Assembly (NCBI RefSeq): GCF_001005085.2
Contig: NZ_LBMU02000045.1
Span: 1 to 64,000 of the forward strand
Reading direction: 5' to 3'
Origin: Streptomyces humi
Lineage (GTDB): Bacteria; Actinomycetota; Actinomycetes; Streptomycetales; Streptomycetaceae
DNA: 64,000 nucleotides
The notes under the pieces are model-generated. The model made no database searches, had not been told where the DNA came from, and worked only from the letters and a program-made list of their open reading frames with translations. The position numbers and the translations under genes are program-made. Of this stretch, positions 17,418-26,070 are shown piece by piece; positions within the stretch are counted from its first letter, which is position 1; every line of letters starts with the position of its first letter.

Positions 17418-17663
17418 GCCCCGGCCGCGCTCCGCTTCGCCTTCGGCAGCGCCCGCGTACCGGGTGGCCGACTCCACGCGGTACACGCTGGCCGGTTGCC
17501 CCCGGCAGCGGCCCTACCGCACTTCGGCCTCCCGGAAACCGACCGCGCCGCCTGGCAGGACCAGGAGGTCCAGCTCCTCGCGGACGTACCGCGCCCGTGG
17601 CGCGCCCGGCGTCCCGAGGTACAAGTCCTGGACGACGTCGGTTTGTTCACGCCGGCCGAGGCT
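17418..17663 (+). pseudogene. Universal stress protein fragment (second domain)
   Basis: PAALRFAFGSARVPGGRLHA, then PHFGLPETDRAAWQDQEVQL and RPEVQVLDDVGLFTPAEA reproduce the first two thirds of a C-terminal UspA domain. The ATP-loop part is missing. It collides with the 3' end of the minus-strand frameshifted gene. Confidence 0.65.
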
Positions 17664-17912
17664 CCCTGCTCCACTGCTCGACGAACGCGGCGCTGACCGT
17701 GATCGGCCGGCCGTCCTGTGCCGTCGGCCGGGAAACCCATGCCTCGATCGCCGGACCACGGCCGCGTCGTAGGGCGTCACGGCGGTGACGGAGCCGGCCG
17801 GGCGGGTTCCGCCCGTCAGGCCGTTCTCGCGCCAGGCGTCGGCGACGGCCCGCACGATCCGTGCCGTCGATCCGTTCGTGGTCCCGTCGGTGACCGGCAC
17901 CGTGCCCGTCAT
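17647..17912 (-). pseudogene. Small conserved gene of unknown function, frameshifted
   Basis: Starts at ATG 17912 with GAGGAGG upstream, 2 bp after the CBS-BON stop. ARIVRAVADAWRENGLTGGT and SVTAVTPYDAAV are followed after a frame change near 17755 by AIEAWVSRPTAQDGRPITV and FVEQWSREPRPA, ending at TGA 17647. Both pieces look coding. I do not recognise the family. It is the last gene of the PatA-like/CBS-BON operon. Confidence 0.6.
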
Positions 17913-17914
17913 GG

Positions 17915-18649
17915 TCAGGTGCCTCCTCTCAGCCAGTCGTCGGCTGCGCCGTGCAGGGCCTGCTCCCCGCGGACGCGGGCGTCGTCGACGCGGTGGGTCA
18001 GCTGGTCGACCACGTCGACGACGCCGTCGACCTGCCGGGTCATGGAGACGGCGATCTCCGTCTCGGCCTGGCGTTCCATGTGGCCGGTCAGCGTCACGAC
18101 GCCTTCGGTGACGGAGACCTCGACGGTGCTGGGCGGCACCCACAGGGCGCGTACCAGCACCTCGTCGATGACCTCCTGACGGATCTCCGGGTCCGGGCGG
18201 AGGAACACCCGCAGCAGGTCGCGCCGGGTGACGATGCCCACCAGCCGGTTCTCCACGTCGAGGACGGGGAGTCGCTCCACGTGCCGTTCGGCCATGGTGC
18301 GGGCCGCTGCCGCGATGGTGTCCTCGGCGTGGACCGTGACCGGCGGTGCGGACATCAGGTCCCCGGCGGTACGGGCGTCGGCCTTGGCGGCCTGCCGCCG
18401 GGCACCGCGGGTCCACTGCCCCATCGGCGTCGTACGGTGCCTGTGCTCATAGGGTCCGGCGGTCGCCGCCTGGCGCACCATCAGGTCCGTCTCGGAGACG
18501 ACCCCGATGACCTTGTCGTCCTCGTCGAGCACCGGCAGGCCGCTGATCCGGTGGTCCGCGAGGAGCCGCGCCACCTCCTTGAACGGGGTGCCGCTGGTGG
18601 CGTTGACGACGTCCGTGGTCATCACGGAGCCCACCTTGTCGTGCTTCAT
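17915..18649 (-). CDS. CBS-domain protein with C-terminal BON domain
   Basis: A 244-residue protein. Two CBS motifs (VGSVMTTDVVNATS ... VIGVVSETDLM; AGDLMSAPPVTVHAEDT ... LVGIVTRRDLLRVFL) are followed by a BON domain (~160-225: VEVSVTEGVVTLTGHMER and VDGVVDVVDQL). CBS-BON proteins recur in Streptomyces stress clusters and probably link adenylate sensing to membrane or ligand binding. It starts 19 bp after the PatA-like gene and is thus cotranscribed. A paralogue lies at 49952 and a fragment at 50858-51025. Confidence 0.93.
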   Translation of the reverse strand: MKHDKVGSVMTTDVVNATSGTPFKEVARLLADHRISGLPVLDEDDKVIGVVSETDLMVRQAATAGPYEHRHRTTPMGQWTRGARRQAAKADARTAGDLMSAPPVTVHAEDTIAAAARTMAERHVERLPVLDVENRLVGIVTRRDLLRVFLRPDPEIRQEVIDEVLVRALWVPPSTVEVSVTEGVVTLTGHMERQAETEIAVSMTRQVDGVVDVVDQLTHRVDDARVRGEQALHGAADDWLRGGT

Positions 18650-18668
18650 GTCCGTTACCTCCTCGGCT

Positions 18669-21359
18669 TCAGCGCAGCCGGCGCAGATAGGGGTCCTTGG
18701 CGTGCCGCGGCAGCAGGCGGATCCGCGCGTCGAGCACGGTGATCCCGCCGGGTGCGGCGAGCACCGGGTTGAGGTCGGCCTCGGCCAGTTGCGGCAGGTC
18801 CTCCGCCAGCCGGGACAGCCGCAGCAGAAGCTGCTCCAGACGCTCCAGGTCGACCGGCCCGTCGCCGTCCGCGCCGAACAGCAGGGGTGCGCAGCGCGGG
18901 GAGGTGATCAGATCGTGCACGTCGTGGTCGGTGAGCGGGGCGAGCCGGGCGGCGTGGTCGGCGAGTACCTCGGTGGCCGTGCCGCCGAGCCCGAACAGGA
19001 CGAGCGGTCCGAACACCTCGTCCTGAACGACGCCCGCGAACAGTTCGGTGCCCCGGTCGGACAGCGGCTGGAGCACCACTCCGGTCAGCAGTCCGTGGAA
19101 GCGGGTCTCCAGGTCGCGGAAGGCGGCCCGGACCTGCTGCTCGCCGCGCAGGTCGAGATGGACCGCGCGCTCCTGCGTCTTGTGGAGGAGGCCCGGCCAG
19201 TGGGCCTTCATCACCACTCGGCCGTCGGCGCCCCGCAACCGGTCCGCGGCGCGTACGGCCTCGTCCTCGGTCTCGGCCCAGGCCCAGCGGATCTGCGGGA
19301 TGCCGTAGCAGCCGAGCAGGTCGGCGGTGAGCTGGGGATCCGTCCAGCCGCCTTCGGGGTGCGCGGCCAGGTAGGCGTCGGCCAGCGCCCGGGCCCGTTC
19401 GGTGTCGATGTCGTCGAGCACGGGCGCGGTGCCGACGGGCCGGGCCAGCCAGGCCTCACGGCGGGCCGCGTGCGCCAGCGCACGGGCGGCGGCCTGCGGC
19501 TCGGCATAGCTCGGGATCGTGCCGTCGTCGAGGGCGGGCAGCAGCTTCACCGGCAGGTCCTGCTCCAGGCGCACCGCGACCACGGGCTTCGTCCGGCGGC
19601 CCGGTGCCCAGGTGAGGGCCCGGATCAGGTTGTCGCCGGTGGCGGCGGCGACCGCGGTCGGGACGAGGACCACCAGTACGGCGTCGACGCCCGCGGTCCC
19701 GATGAGCCGCTCCACGCACCGCCTGAGCTCTTCCTCGCTGACGGCGGCCGTGACGTCGAGAGGGTTGCCGAAGGACGCCCCGTCGGGCAGGACGGCCGCC
19801 AGCTCGTCGACCGTCTTCGGTGTGAACTGCGGAAGGGTGAGGCCGGCCTCGGCGCAGGCGTCGGCGGCCAGGACGCCCGCGCCGCCCGCGTTGGTGACGA
19901 TCGCGACGCGCGTTCCCTCGGGCAGCGTCTGGGAGTACATCAGCGCGGCGGTCTCCAGGAGTTCGCCGACCGAGCGGGTGGCGGTGACACCTGCCTGGTC
20001 GAACAGCGCCTGGCGGGTCATGGTGGGGGTGGCGGCCGCGGCGGTGTGCGAGGCGGCGGCCCGGCGGCCCTCCTGCGAGCGTCCCGCGTCCACGGTCAGC
20101 ACCGGCATCCGCCGGGTGACCCGGCGCGCGGTACGGGAGAAGGCGCGCGGGCTGCCGAAGGACTCCAGGTGCAGCAGCGCCAGGTCGGTGCGGCCGTCCG
20201 TCTCCCACCACTGGAGCATGTCGTTGCCGCTGACGTCGTACTTGTCGCCGAGCGAGACGAAGGAGGAGACGCCGATACCCAGCCGGGACAGCCCGTCGAG
20301 CAGGGCGATGCCGATGCCGCCGGACTGTACGGCGACTCCGGCGTTGCCCGGGCGCGGGTGGTCGGCGGCGAACGTGGCGTCGAGACGCAGATCGGGGTCC
20401 GTGTTGGAGACGCCGAGGCAGTTGGGGCCGACCAGACGCATGCCGTGGGTGCGGCAGGCGGTCAGCAGGGCCCGTGCCTGGGCGGCGTCCAGGCCCGAGG
20501 TGACGACGACGAGGGCGCGGACGCCGGCCTTGCCGCACTCCTCGGCGCAGGCCGCGACCCCGGCGGCGGACACCGCCACGATGACGAGGTCCGGGGTCTT
20601 CGGCAGGGCGCGGACGCTCGGGTACGAGGGCACGCCGAGCACCGACGTGACGCTCGGGTTCACCGCGAAGAGGCGGCGGGTGCAGCCGCCGGAGTGCAGG
20701 TGGTGGAGGATCGCCCGGCCGACCGAGCCGGGCTTGCGGCCCGCGCCGACGACCGCGACGGCGTCCGGGCGCAGCAGCGGCACGAGGCTCGCCACGTCGG
20801 CGGCGCGACCGCGGGCCTCGACGGCCGACAGGTAGGCGTCGTCCTCGTCGAGGTGGATGGTGCAGCGCGCTTCCGGGCCCTCGAACCGGCGGGAGGTGCG
20901 CAGGCCGAGGTCGGCGAAGAGGCGGAGCACCTCTCGGTTCTCGCTGAGCGCGTCGGCGGTGAAGGTGTCGATGCCGGCGGCACGGGCCGCCGAGACCAGG
21001 TGCTCGATCAGCAGGGTGCCGACGCCCCGGTGGTGGATTCCGTCGGCGACGGCGATGGAGATCTCCGCCGGGCCCTCCTCACCGCCGGTGTCGTACTCGG
21101 CGAGGCCGAGCACGTCTCCGTGGGCCTCGGCGAGCAGTGCCCGGTGCCCGGGTCGGGGGGCGCAGGCCCGGTCGGCGGCCATGGCGGCCGACCGCCTGCT
21201 CACCCCGAAGAACCGCAGACGGAGGTTGTCCGGGGACATGTCGTCGTAGAACCGCTCCAGCCGGTCGTGGTCGGCCGGCACGACGGGGCGGATACAGGTG
21301 GTGGTGCCGTCCGCGAGCAGTGCGTGGGCGGGGGGTCGGTCGAGCAGGTCGTCCGTCAT
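18669..21359 (-). CDS. PatA-like GNAT acetyltransferase fused to ADP-forming acyl-CoA synthetase
   Basis: An 896-residue protein. An N-terminal GNAT domain (~20-170; ADGIHHRGVGTLLIEHL is the acetyl-CoA loop) is followed by a CoA-binding Rossmann domain (~195-290; AVAVVGAGRKPGSVGRAIL), succinyl-CoA-ligase-like domains (SHTAAAATPT retains the family His) and an ATP-grasp end. The N-terminal position of the GNAT domain matches S. lividans PatA, which acetylates acyl-CoA synthetases; enteric Pat has the reverse order. It could act as a lysine acetyltransferase, as an acetate/ATP-generating ligase, or both. GGAGGAG precedes ATG 21359. Confidence 0.9.
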   Translation of the reverse strand: MTDDLLDRPPAHALLADGTTTCIRPVVPADHDRLERFYDDMSPDNLRLRFFGVSRRSAAMAADRACAPRPGHRALLAEAHGDVLGLAEYDTGGEEGPAEISIAVADGIHHRGVGTLLIEHLVSAARAAGIDTFTADALSENREVLRLFADLGLRTSRRFEGPEARCTIHLDEDDAYLSAVEARGRAADVASLVPLLRPDAVAVVGAGRKPGSVGRAILHHLHSGGCTRRLFAVNPSVTSVLGVPSYPSVRALPKTPDLVIVAVSAAGVAACAEECGKAGVRALVVVTSGLDAAQARALLTACRTHGMRLVGPNCLGVSNTDPDLRLDATFAADHPRPGNAGVAVQSGGIGIALLDGLSRLGIGVSSFVSLGDKYDVSGNDMLQWWETDGRTDLALLHLESFGSPRAFSRTARRVTRRMPVLTVDAGRSQEGRRAAASHTAAAATPTMTRQALFDQAGVTATRSVGELLETAALMYSQTLPEGTRVAIVTNAGGAGVLAADACAEAGLTLPQFTPKTVDELAAVLPDGASFGNPLDVTAAVSEEELRRCVERLIGTAGVDAVLVVLVPTAVAAATGDNLIRALTWAPGRRTKPVVAVRLEQDLPVKLLPALDDGTIPSYAEPQAAARALAHAARREAWLARPVGTAPVLDDIDTERARALADAYLAAHPEGGWTDPQLTADLLGCYGIPQIRWAWAETEDEAVRAADRLRGADGRVVMKAHWPGLLHKTQERAVHLDLRGEQQVRAAFRDLETRFHGLLTGVVLQPLSDRGTELFAGVVQDEVFGPLVLFGLGGTATEVLADHAARLAPLTDHDVHDLITSPRCAPLLFGADGDGPVDLERLEQLLLRLSRLAEDLPQLAEADLNPVLAAPGGITVLDARIRLLPRHAKDPYLRRLR

Positions 21360-21443
21360 CGCGGGTCTCCTCCGAAGCGGTCGGTACTTCGAGCATCCGG
21401 TGCGGGCGGAGGTGATCCCATGGGCTGTCCGGGGCGGAGGTGA

Positions 21444-21457
21444 GGGCCGGTCGGCCC
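21444..21457. promoter_or_regulatory. OsdR/DevR-like 14-bp box
   Basis: GGGCCGGTCGGCCC, identical to the box at 12162, 85 bp before the PatA-like start. It overlaps the first unit of the 23-bp tandem repeat. Confidence 0.65.
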
Positions 21458-21565
21458 TGCCCCTCCGCCCCGGACGGCCTTGCCCCGCCGTTCCGGACGG
21501 CCTTGCCCCGCCGCCCTGGACGGCCTTGCCCCGCCGTTCCGGACGGCCGTGCCCCGCCGTCCCGG
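21451..21565. repeat. 23-bp tandem repeat, five units
   Basis: Units start at 21451, 21474, 21497, 21520 and 21543. The shared core is CGGCCTTGCCCCGCCG with small changes; unit 1 is the most diverged. It fills the space between the GAPDH stop and the PatA-like promoter. Confidence 0.85.
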
Positions 21566-21568
21566 TGG

Positions 21569-22582
21569 TCAGTCCTCGGCGACGAGGGCGGTGAGGTCGA
21601 GGAGGCGGTTGGTGTAGCCCCACTCGTTGTCGTACCAGCCGAAAACCTTGACCAGGGTGCCGTTGGCCTGGGTGAGGGCCGGGTCGAAGACGCAGGCGGC
21701 CGGGTCACCGATGACGTCGCGGGAGACGATGGGGGCTTTCGAAACTCGCAGGATGCCGTTGAGGGGGCCCTCTGCGGCGGCCTCGAACGCCGCGTTGATC
21801 TCCTCCGCGGTCGCCTCGCGGTCCAGGACCACAGCGAGGTCGGTGAGCGAGCCGTCCTCCACCGGAACCCGTACGGCGATCCCGTCCAGGGCCCCGGCCA
21901 GCTCCGGCACCACCAGGCCCACCGCGCGGGCGGCGCCCGTGCTGGTCGGGATGATGCTCAGCGCCGCCGAGCGGGCCCGGCGCAGGTCCTTGTGCGGGCT
22001 GTCGAGGAGGGACTGGTCGTTGGTGTAGCCGTGGATGGTGGTCATCACCCCGCGGTCGATGCCGAAGGTCTCGTGCAGCACCTTCACCATGGGGGCGACG
22101 CAGTTGGTGGTGCAGGAAGCGGCCGAGACGACTTGGTGCCGCTGCCGGTCGTAGCTGCGGTCGTTGACCCCCATCACGATGGTGGCGTCCACGTTCTTGC
22201 CGGGCGCCGACAGCAGCACCGTGCGGGCCCCCGCCTTCAGGTGCAGGGCCGCCGAGTCGCGGTCCCGGAAACGCCCGGTGGACTCGACGACGATCCCGGC
22301 CCCGTAGTCGGACCAGTGCAGGGCGGCCGGGTCGCGCTCCGCGGTGACGGCGATGCGCTGCCCGTCGACGGTGATCGAACTGTCGTCGTGCACGACCTCG
22401 CGCCCGATGTGCCCGAACGTCGAGTCGTACTCCAGGAGATGGGCGAGGGTGGCCGGTGAGGTGATGTCGTTGATCGCGACGACCTCGACGTCCTGGGTAC
22501 CTGCTTCGGCTCGGTCGAGGGCGGCGCGCAGGCAGGTGCGGCCGATCCGGCCGAAGCCGTTGATGCCGACGCGTACGGTCAT
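21569..22582 (-). CDS. gap: Glyceraldehyde-3-phosphate dehydrogenase, type I
   Basis: A 337-residue enzyme of standard length. The NAD-binding start is VGINGFGRIGR, the catalytic Cys is in SAASCTTNC, and the barrel end is WYDNEWGYTNRL. It oxidises glyceraldehyde-3-phosphate with phosphate and NAD(P). It is the last gene of a tight operon USP-ADH-USP-gap. Its place in the hypoxia island suggests a second GAPDH for fermentative glycolysis in addition to the housekeeping copy. Confidence 0.97.
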   Translation of the reverse strand: MTVRVGINGFGRIGRTCLRAALDRAEAGTQDVEVVAINDITSPATLAHLLEYDSTFGHIGREVVHDDSSITVDGQRIAVTAERDPAALHWSDYGAGIVVESTGRFRDRDSAALHLKAGARTVLLSAPGKNVDATIVMGVNDRSYDRQRHQVVSAASCTTNCVAPMVKVLHETFGIDRGVMTTIHGYTNDQSLLDSPHKDLRRARSAALSIIPTSTGAARAVGLVVPELAGALDGIAVRVPVEDGSLTDLAVVLDREATAEEINAAFEAAAEGPLNGILRVSKAPIVSRDVIGDPAACVFDPALTQANGTLVKVFGWYDNEWGYTNRLLDLTALVAED

Positions 22583-22612
22583 GGTGGCGAACTCCTTTCC
22601 GCGTGGGGGTGT

Positions 22613-23203
22613 TCAGGCGTTCCGGTTCCGGTCGGCGACCTCGTGCAGGCCGGTGCCGTGGTCGCGGATCCGGGCGTGGCGGTGGGCGCGGCGGCCGGCG
22701 AGGCGGTGGACCGGCCAGGACCGGTGGAGATCGCCCACCACCACCCGGCCGTGGACCGGGGTCGCGGCCTGGTTGTCGTGGCTGCCTCGGACCACGACCA
22801 TCGGACAGTGCGCGTGTCCGGCGACGGTCAGGCTCACGGAGCCCAGCAACGCCTCGGCGAGGCCGCTGCGCCCCCGGGTGCCGGTCACCAGCAGGGCGGC
22901 CTCCCGGCTCTCCCGGACCAGCGCGTACTCGGGCTCCTCGACCAGTACCTCGGTGGACACCGTCACGGCGGGATGACGCTGGCGGGCGCGCCGCGCCGCT
23001 GTGTCGACGATGTCGTCGGCCGTGCTCTCCTCGGACGGCTTGTGCAGGTCGTGGGCGAGGCCGGTGCCCTCGTAGCGCTCCCACAGCGAGGCGTGCACCA
23101 GCCGGAGCGGCGTGCCGCGCAGGACGGCCTCGTCGGCCGCCCAGTCGACGGCCCGCAGACTCGCCTCGGAGCCGTCGACACCGACGACGATCGGCTCAGT
23201 CAC
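22613..23203 (-). CDS. Universal stress protein, one intact domain
   Basis: A 196-residue protein. A complete UspA domain lies at ~1-145 (PIVVGVDGSEASLRAVDWAA; ATP loop GTRGRSGLAEALLGSVSLTV). After VHGRVVVGD, where a second UspA domain normally begins, the sequence turns into a short His/Arg-rich tail, so the second domain appears truncated. GTG 23203 is chosen because GGTGAGG lies 3 bases upstream; GTG 23212 is an alternative. It starts 6 bp from the ADH stop. Confidence 0.85.
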   Translation of the reverse strand: MTEPIVVGVDGSEASLRAVDWAADEAVLRGTPLRLVHASLWERYEGTGLAHDLHKPSEESTADDIVDTAARRARQRHPAVTVSTEVLVEEPEYALVRESREAALLVTGTRGRSGLAEALLGSVSLTVAGHAHCPMVVVRGSHDNQAATPVHGRVVVGDLHRSWPVHRLAGRRAHRHARIRDHGTGLHEVADRNRNA

Positions 23204-23208
23204 CGTCC

Positions 23209-24231
23209 TCACCGGCCCGTGGCGAGGTCGAAGACGATCCGGGCCTTGACCTGGCCGCGCAGCACCTCGTCGATGGACTCGTTGACGGAGTCCAGCGGGC
23301 GGGTCTCACTGATGACCTGGGTCTGTCCCGCCGCGTGCAGCTGGAAGACCTCGGCGAGGTCCTGGCGGGTGCCGACGATGGAGCCGATGACGCTGGTGCC
23401 GTTCAGGACGGTGTCGAAGACCGGGACACGGACGGTGCCGTGCGCGGGCAGCGCCACCATGACCAGCTTGCCGCCGCGCCGCAGCCCGGAGTTGACGGCC
23501 TCGAAGGCGGCGTCGTCGACGGCGAGGGCGATGGCCGCGTGGGCGCCGCCGTGCCGCTTGAGCACCGCGCCGACATCGTCCTTGCGGGCGTCGATGACGA
23601 GGTCGGCGCCGAGCGCCGTGGCGAGTTCGAGCTTCTCGTCGGTGACGTCGACGGCCGCGACGGTGGCTCCGGCGATCTTCGCGTACTGCACCGCGAGATG
23701 GCCGAGGCCCCCGATCCCGGAGACCGCGACGAGCTGGGTGGGCCGCGCACCGGCCACCTTGAGTGCCTTGTACGTCGTCACGCCGGCGCAGGTCAGCGGG
23801 GCGGCGTCGACGGCCGTGACGCCGTCGGGCACGGGCTGGGCGAAGTCCGCCCAGGCCAGCATCTTCTCGGCGTACCCGCCGTCGCAGCCGTAGCCGGTGT
23901 TGACCTGCTGCTCGCACAGGGTCTCCCAGCCGGAAAGGCAGTGCTCGCACCGCCCGCACGCCTTGCCGAGCCACGGGACGGCCACCCGCTGCCCGATGCT
24001 CAGGTGGGTGACGCCCTCGCCGAGCTTCTCGACGCGTCCGACACCCTCATGACCGGGCACGAACGGCGGGTTCGGCTTGACGGGCCAGTCGCCGCGCGCG
24101 GCGTGGACGTCGGTGTGGCAGAGCCCGGACGCCTCGACGCGGATACGGACCTCGCCGGGTCCGGGCTCGGGGTCGGGGCGGTCCTCGATGACCAGGGGCT
24201 CGCCGAAGGCTCGTACGACCGCTGCCTTCAT
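23209..24231 (-). CDS. Zinc-dependent alcohol dehydrogenase
   Basis: A 340-residue MDR-family enzyme of the AdhP type. The catalytic zinc site has GLCHTDVHAARGDWP and GHEGVGRV. The structural zinc has C-x2-C-x2-C-x7-C in GKACGRCEHCLSGWETLC. The NAD-binding motif is VSGIGGLGHLAVQYAK. It reduces acetaldehyde to ethanol (or the reverse). In this operon it would regenerate NAD+ during oxygen limitation. It sits between two USP genes with gaps of 29 bp or less. Confidence 0.95.
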   Translation of the reverse strand: MKAAVVRAFGEPLVIEDRPDPEPGPGEVRIRVEASGLCHTDVHAARGDWPVKPNPPFVPGHEGVGRVEKLGEGVTHLSIGQRVAVPWLGKACGRCEHCLSGWETLCEQQVNTGYGCDGGYAEKMLAWADFAQPVPDGVTAVDAAPLTCAGVTTYKALKVAGARPTQLVAVSGIGGLGHLAVQYAKIAGATVAAVDVTDEKLELATALGADLVIDARKDDVGAVLKRHGGAHAAIALAVDDAAFEAVNSGLRRGGKLVMVALPAHGTVRVPVFDTVLNGTSVIGSIVGTRQDLAEVFQLHAAGQTQVISETRPLDSVNESIDEVLRGQVKARIVFDLATGR

Positions 24232-24260
24232 GGTGTCTGCTCCTCAGGGGTTCAGGTGGG

Positions 24261-25166
24261 TCAGCCGTGCGCAACCACGGCGACGGGGGCGGTGGAGTGG
24301 TGCAGGACGGCGTGGGTGACGTGGCCGATGTGCGCGCCGAGACCGCCCGTGCGGATCCGGCGGCCGACGACGACCAGCGAGGCGTCCCGGGCCGCTTGCA
24401 GCAGGGTCGACGCGGCACTGCCGTACCGGCTCGCCTCGACCACCTCGACGTCCGGGAACTTCTGCCGCCAGGGGCGGAGCACCTCGGCCAGCTCGGCCGC
24501 CATGTGCCGCCCGAACGTGTCCCTGGGGTCGTAGCCGACGGCTGCGCCGTACTCGTAGGTGGGGGGCAGGCTCCAGCCGTGGACGACCCGCAGCCTCGCG
24601 GCACGGCGGGCGGCGTTGTCGAAGGCGAAGCCCAGCAGTGCCTCGTCCGGTTCCTCGATGTCGAGCCCGAGGACGACAGGCCGGAACGGTGCCGCCGCGG
24701 ACGGCATGCCCGCGGGGTCCGTCAGATGCTCGTCGGCTGCCTGCTCCCCCGCTCTGACCAGCACCACCGGCCGCCGGGCGTGGGCCGCTACGTGCAGCCC
24801 GACGGAGCCGAGCAGGAAACCGCCGAAGCCGCCGAGGCCTCGGGAGCCGAGGGCGAGCAGTTCGGCGGCGTCCGCCTCCTGGGTCAGCAGCTCTCGTGGG
24901 CCCCCGGTGAGCAGTTCGGTGATCATTTCGACACCGGGGTGGCGGAGCCGGAGTCCCTCCGCGGACTCCTGCTGAAGCTCCTCGGCCCAGGTCGCCCGGG
25001 GCTCGGCTCCGACCGGCGGCGCCTGTGCGACATGGGCAGGAGCGGGCTCCCGCACATGGACGATTTTCAGGACCAGACCGCGCTGTCCTGCCTCTCGGGC
25101 GGCCCATTCGGCGGCGGCCCGGCTCTCGGGCGAGGCGTCGAGGCCTACGGTGACGGTACGGAGCAT
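24261..25166 (-). CDS. Universal stress protein, tandem UspA domains
   Basis: A 301-residue protein. Domain 1 is at ~1-150 (TVTVGLDASPES; ALGSRGLGGFGGFLLGSVGL) and domain 2 at ~165-300 (RPVVLGLDIEEPDEALL; VVGRRIRTGGLGAHIGHVTH). ATG 25166 has GGAGGTGGA just upstream; the longer GTG start would overlap it. It is the first gene of the USP-ADH-USP-gap operon. Confidence 0.94.
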   Translation of the reverse strand: MLRTVTVGLDASPESRAAAEWAAREAGQRGLVLKIVHVREPAPAHVAQAPPVGAEPRATWAEELQQESAEGLRLRHPGVEMITELLTGGPRELLTQEADAAELLALGSRGLGGFGGFLLGSVGLHVAAHARRPVVLVRAGEQAADEHLTDPAGMPSAAAPFRPVVLGLDIEEPDEALLGFAFDNAARRAARLRVVHGWSLPPTYEYGAAVGYDPRDTFGRHMAAELAEVLRPWRQKFPDVEVVEASRYGSAASTLLQAARDASLVVVGRRIRTGGLGAHIGHVTHAVLHHSTAPVAVVAHG

Positions 25167-25262
25167 GATCTCCACCTCCTGGGGAGCGGGATCCGCCGGC
25201 CGAGCGGGCCGGGCGCGGCGGATTCGAGTTCAGCGTCGGGTCCGGGCGCGGTCGCAGGGCAT

Positions 25263-25276
25263 GGGCCAGTGGTCCC
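25263..25276. promoter_or_regulatory. OsdR/DevR-like 14-bp box
   Basis: GGGCCAGTGGTCCC, 97 bp before the start of the USP-ADH-USP-gap operon. Confidence 0.6.
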
Positions 25277-25329
25277 GGGCGGGGGACCGACCGACCCCGG
25301 CCGGCGGTCGTGCATCGCCGGCCCGCCGG

Positions 25330-26070
25330 TCAGCAGGCCGCCAGTCCCTGCGCGCGGAACTGCTCCCGTACCCGTTCGACCAGGTCCGCGGAGGGACGTG
25401 GTGCGTCGCGCAGCCGGAAGGGGATACCGAGCGCGTCGTACTTCGCCGCGCCGAGCTTGTGGAACGGCAGGATGTCCACCCGTCGCACGGCCGGCAGGCC
25501 GGCGACGAAGCGGGCCAGGCCGTCGACGGCCTCCGGGGCGTCGGTCCAGCCCGGGACCAGCACGTAGCGGATCCACATGGGTACGCCGAGGCGGTCGAGC
25601 CGGGCGGCGAAGGTCAGGGTGGGGGCGAGGTCGCCACCGGTCAGAGCCCGATAGGTGGGGACGTCGAAGGCCTTGATGTCCAGCAGGACCAGATCGGTGT
25701 CGGCGAGGAGGGAGTCCGGGGCGCGGGCGCCGAGGAAGCCCGAGGTGTCGAGGGCGGTGTGCAGCCCGGCCTCCTGGCAGCGGCGCAGGATCTCGCCGGT
25801 GAAGGCGGGTTGCAGGAGTGGTTCGCCGCCGGTGACGGTCACTCCGCCGCCGGCCGTGGTGACGAAGGCGCGGTATCTCCCGATCTCGGCCATGACCTCC
25901 TCGACGGTTGTCTCCCGGCCGTCGCGCATGTGCCAGGTGTCGGGATTGGCGCAGTACAGGCAGCGCAGGGGGCAGCCGGAGACGAAGAGGACGAACCGGG
26001 TCCCGGGACCGTCCACGCCGGTGGACAGGTCCCAGGAGTGGATCCGGCCGGTCGCCGTCATCGTGCTCAC
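25330..26070 (-). CDS. pflA: Pyruvate formate-lyase activating enzyme (radical SAM)
   Basis: A 246-residue radical SAM enzyme. The cluster motif C-x3-C-x2-C is in SGCPLRCLYCANPDTW, the GGE motif in GGGVTVTGGEPLL. The N-terminus HSWDLSTGVDGPGTRFVLF is the PFL-activase signature. It generates the glycyl radical on PFL using SAM and an electron donor. GTG 26070 overlaps the PFL stop (GTGA); ATG 26061 is an alternative three codons inside. The pair is translationally coupled. It is rare in Streptomyces outside such islands. Confidence 0.95.
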   Translation of the reverse strand: MSTMTATGRIHSWDLSTGVDGPGTRFVLFVSGCPLRCLYCANPDTWHMRDGRETTVEEVMAEIGRYRAFVTTAGGGVTVTGGEPLLQPAFTGEILRRCQEAGLHTALDTSGFLGARAPDSLLADTDLVLLDIKAFDVPTYRALTGGDLAPTLTFAARLDRLGVPMWIRYVLVPGWTDAPEAVDGLARFVAGLPAVRRVDILPFHKLGAAKYDALGIPFRLRDAPRPSADLVERVREQFRAQGLAAC

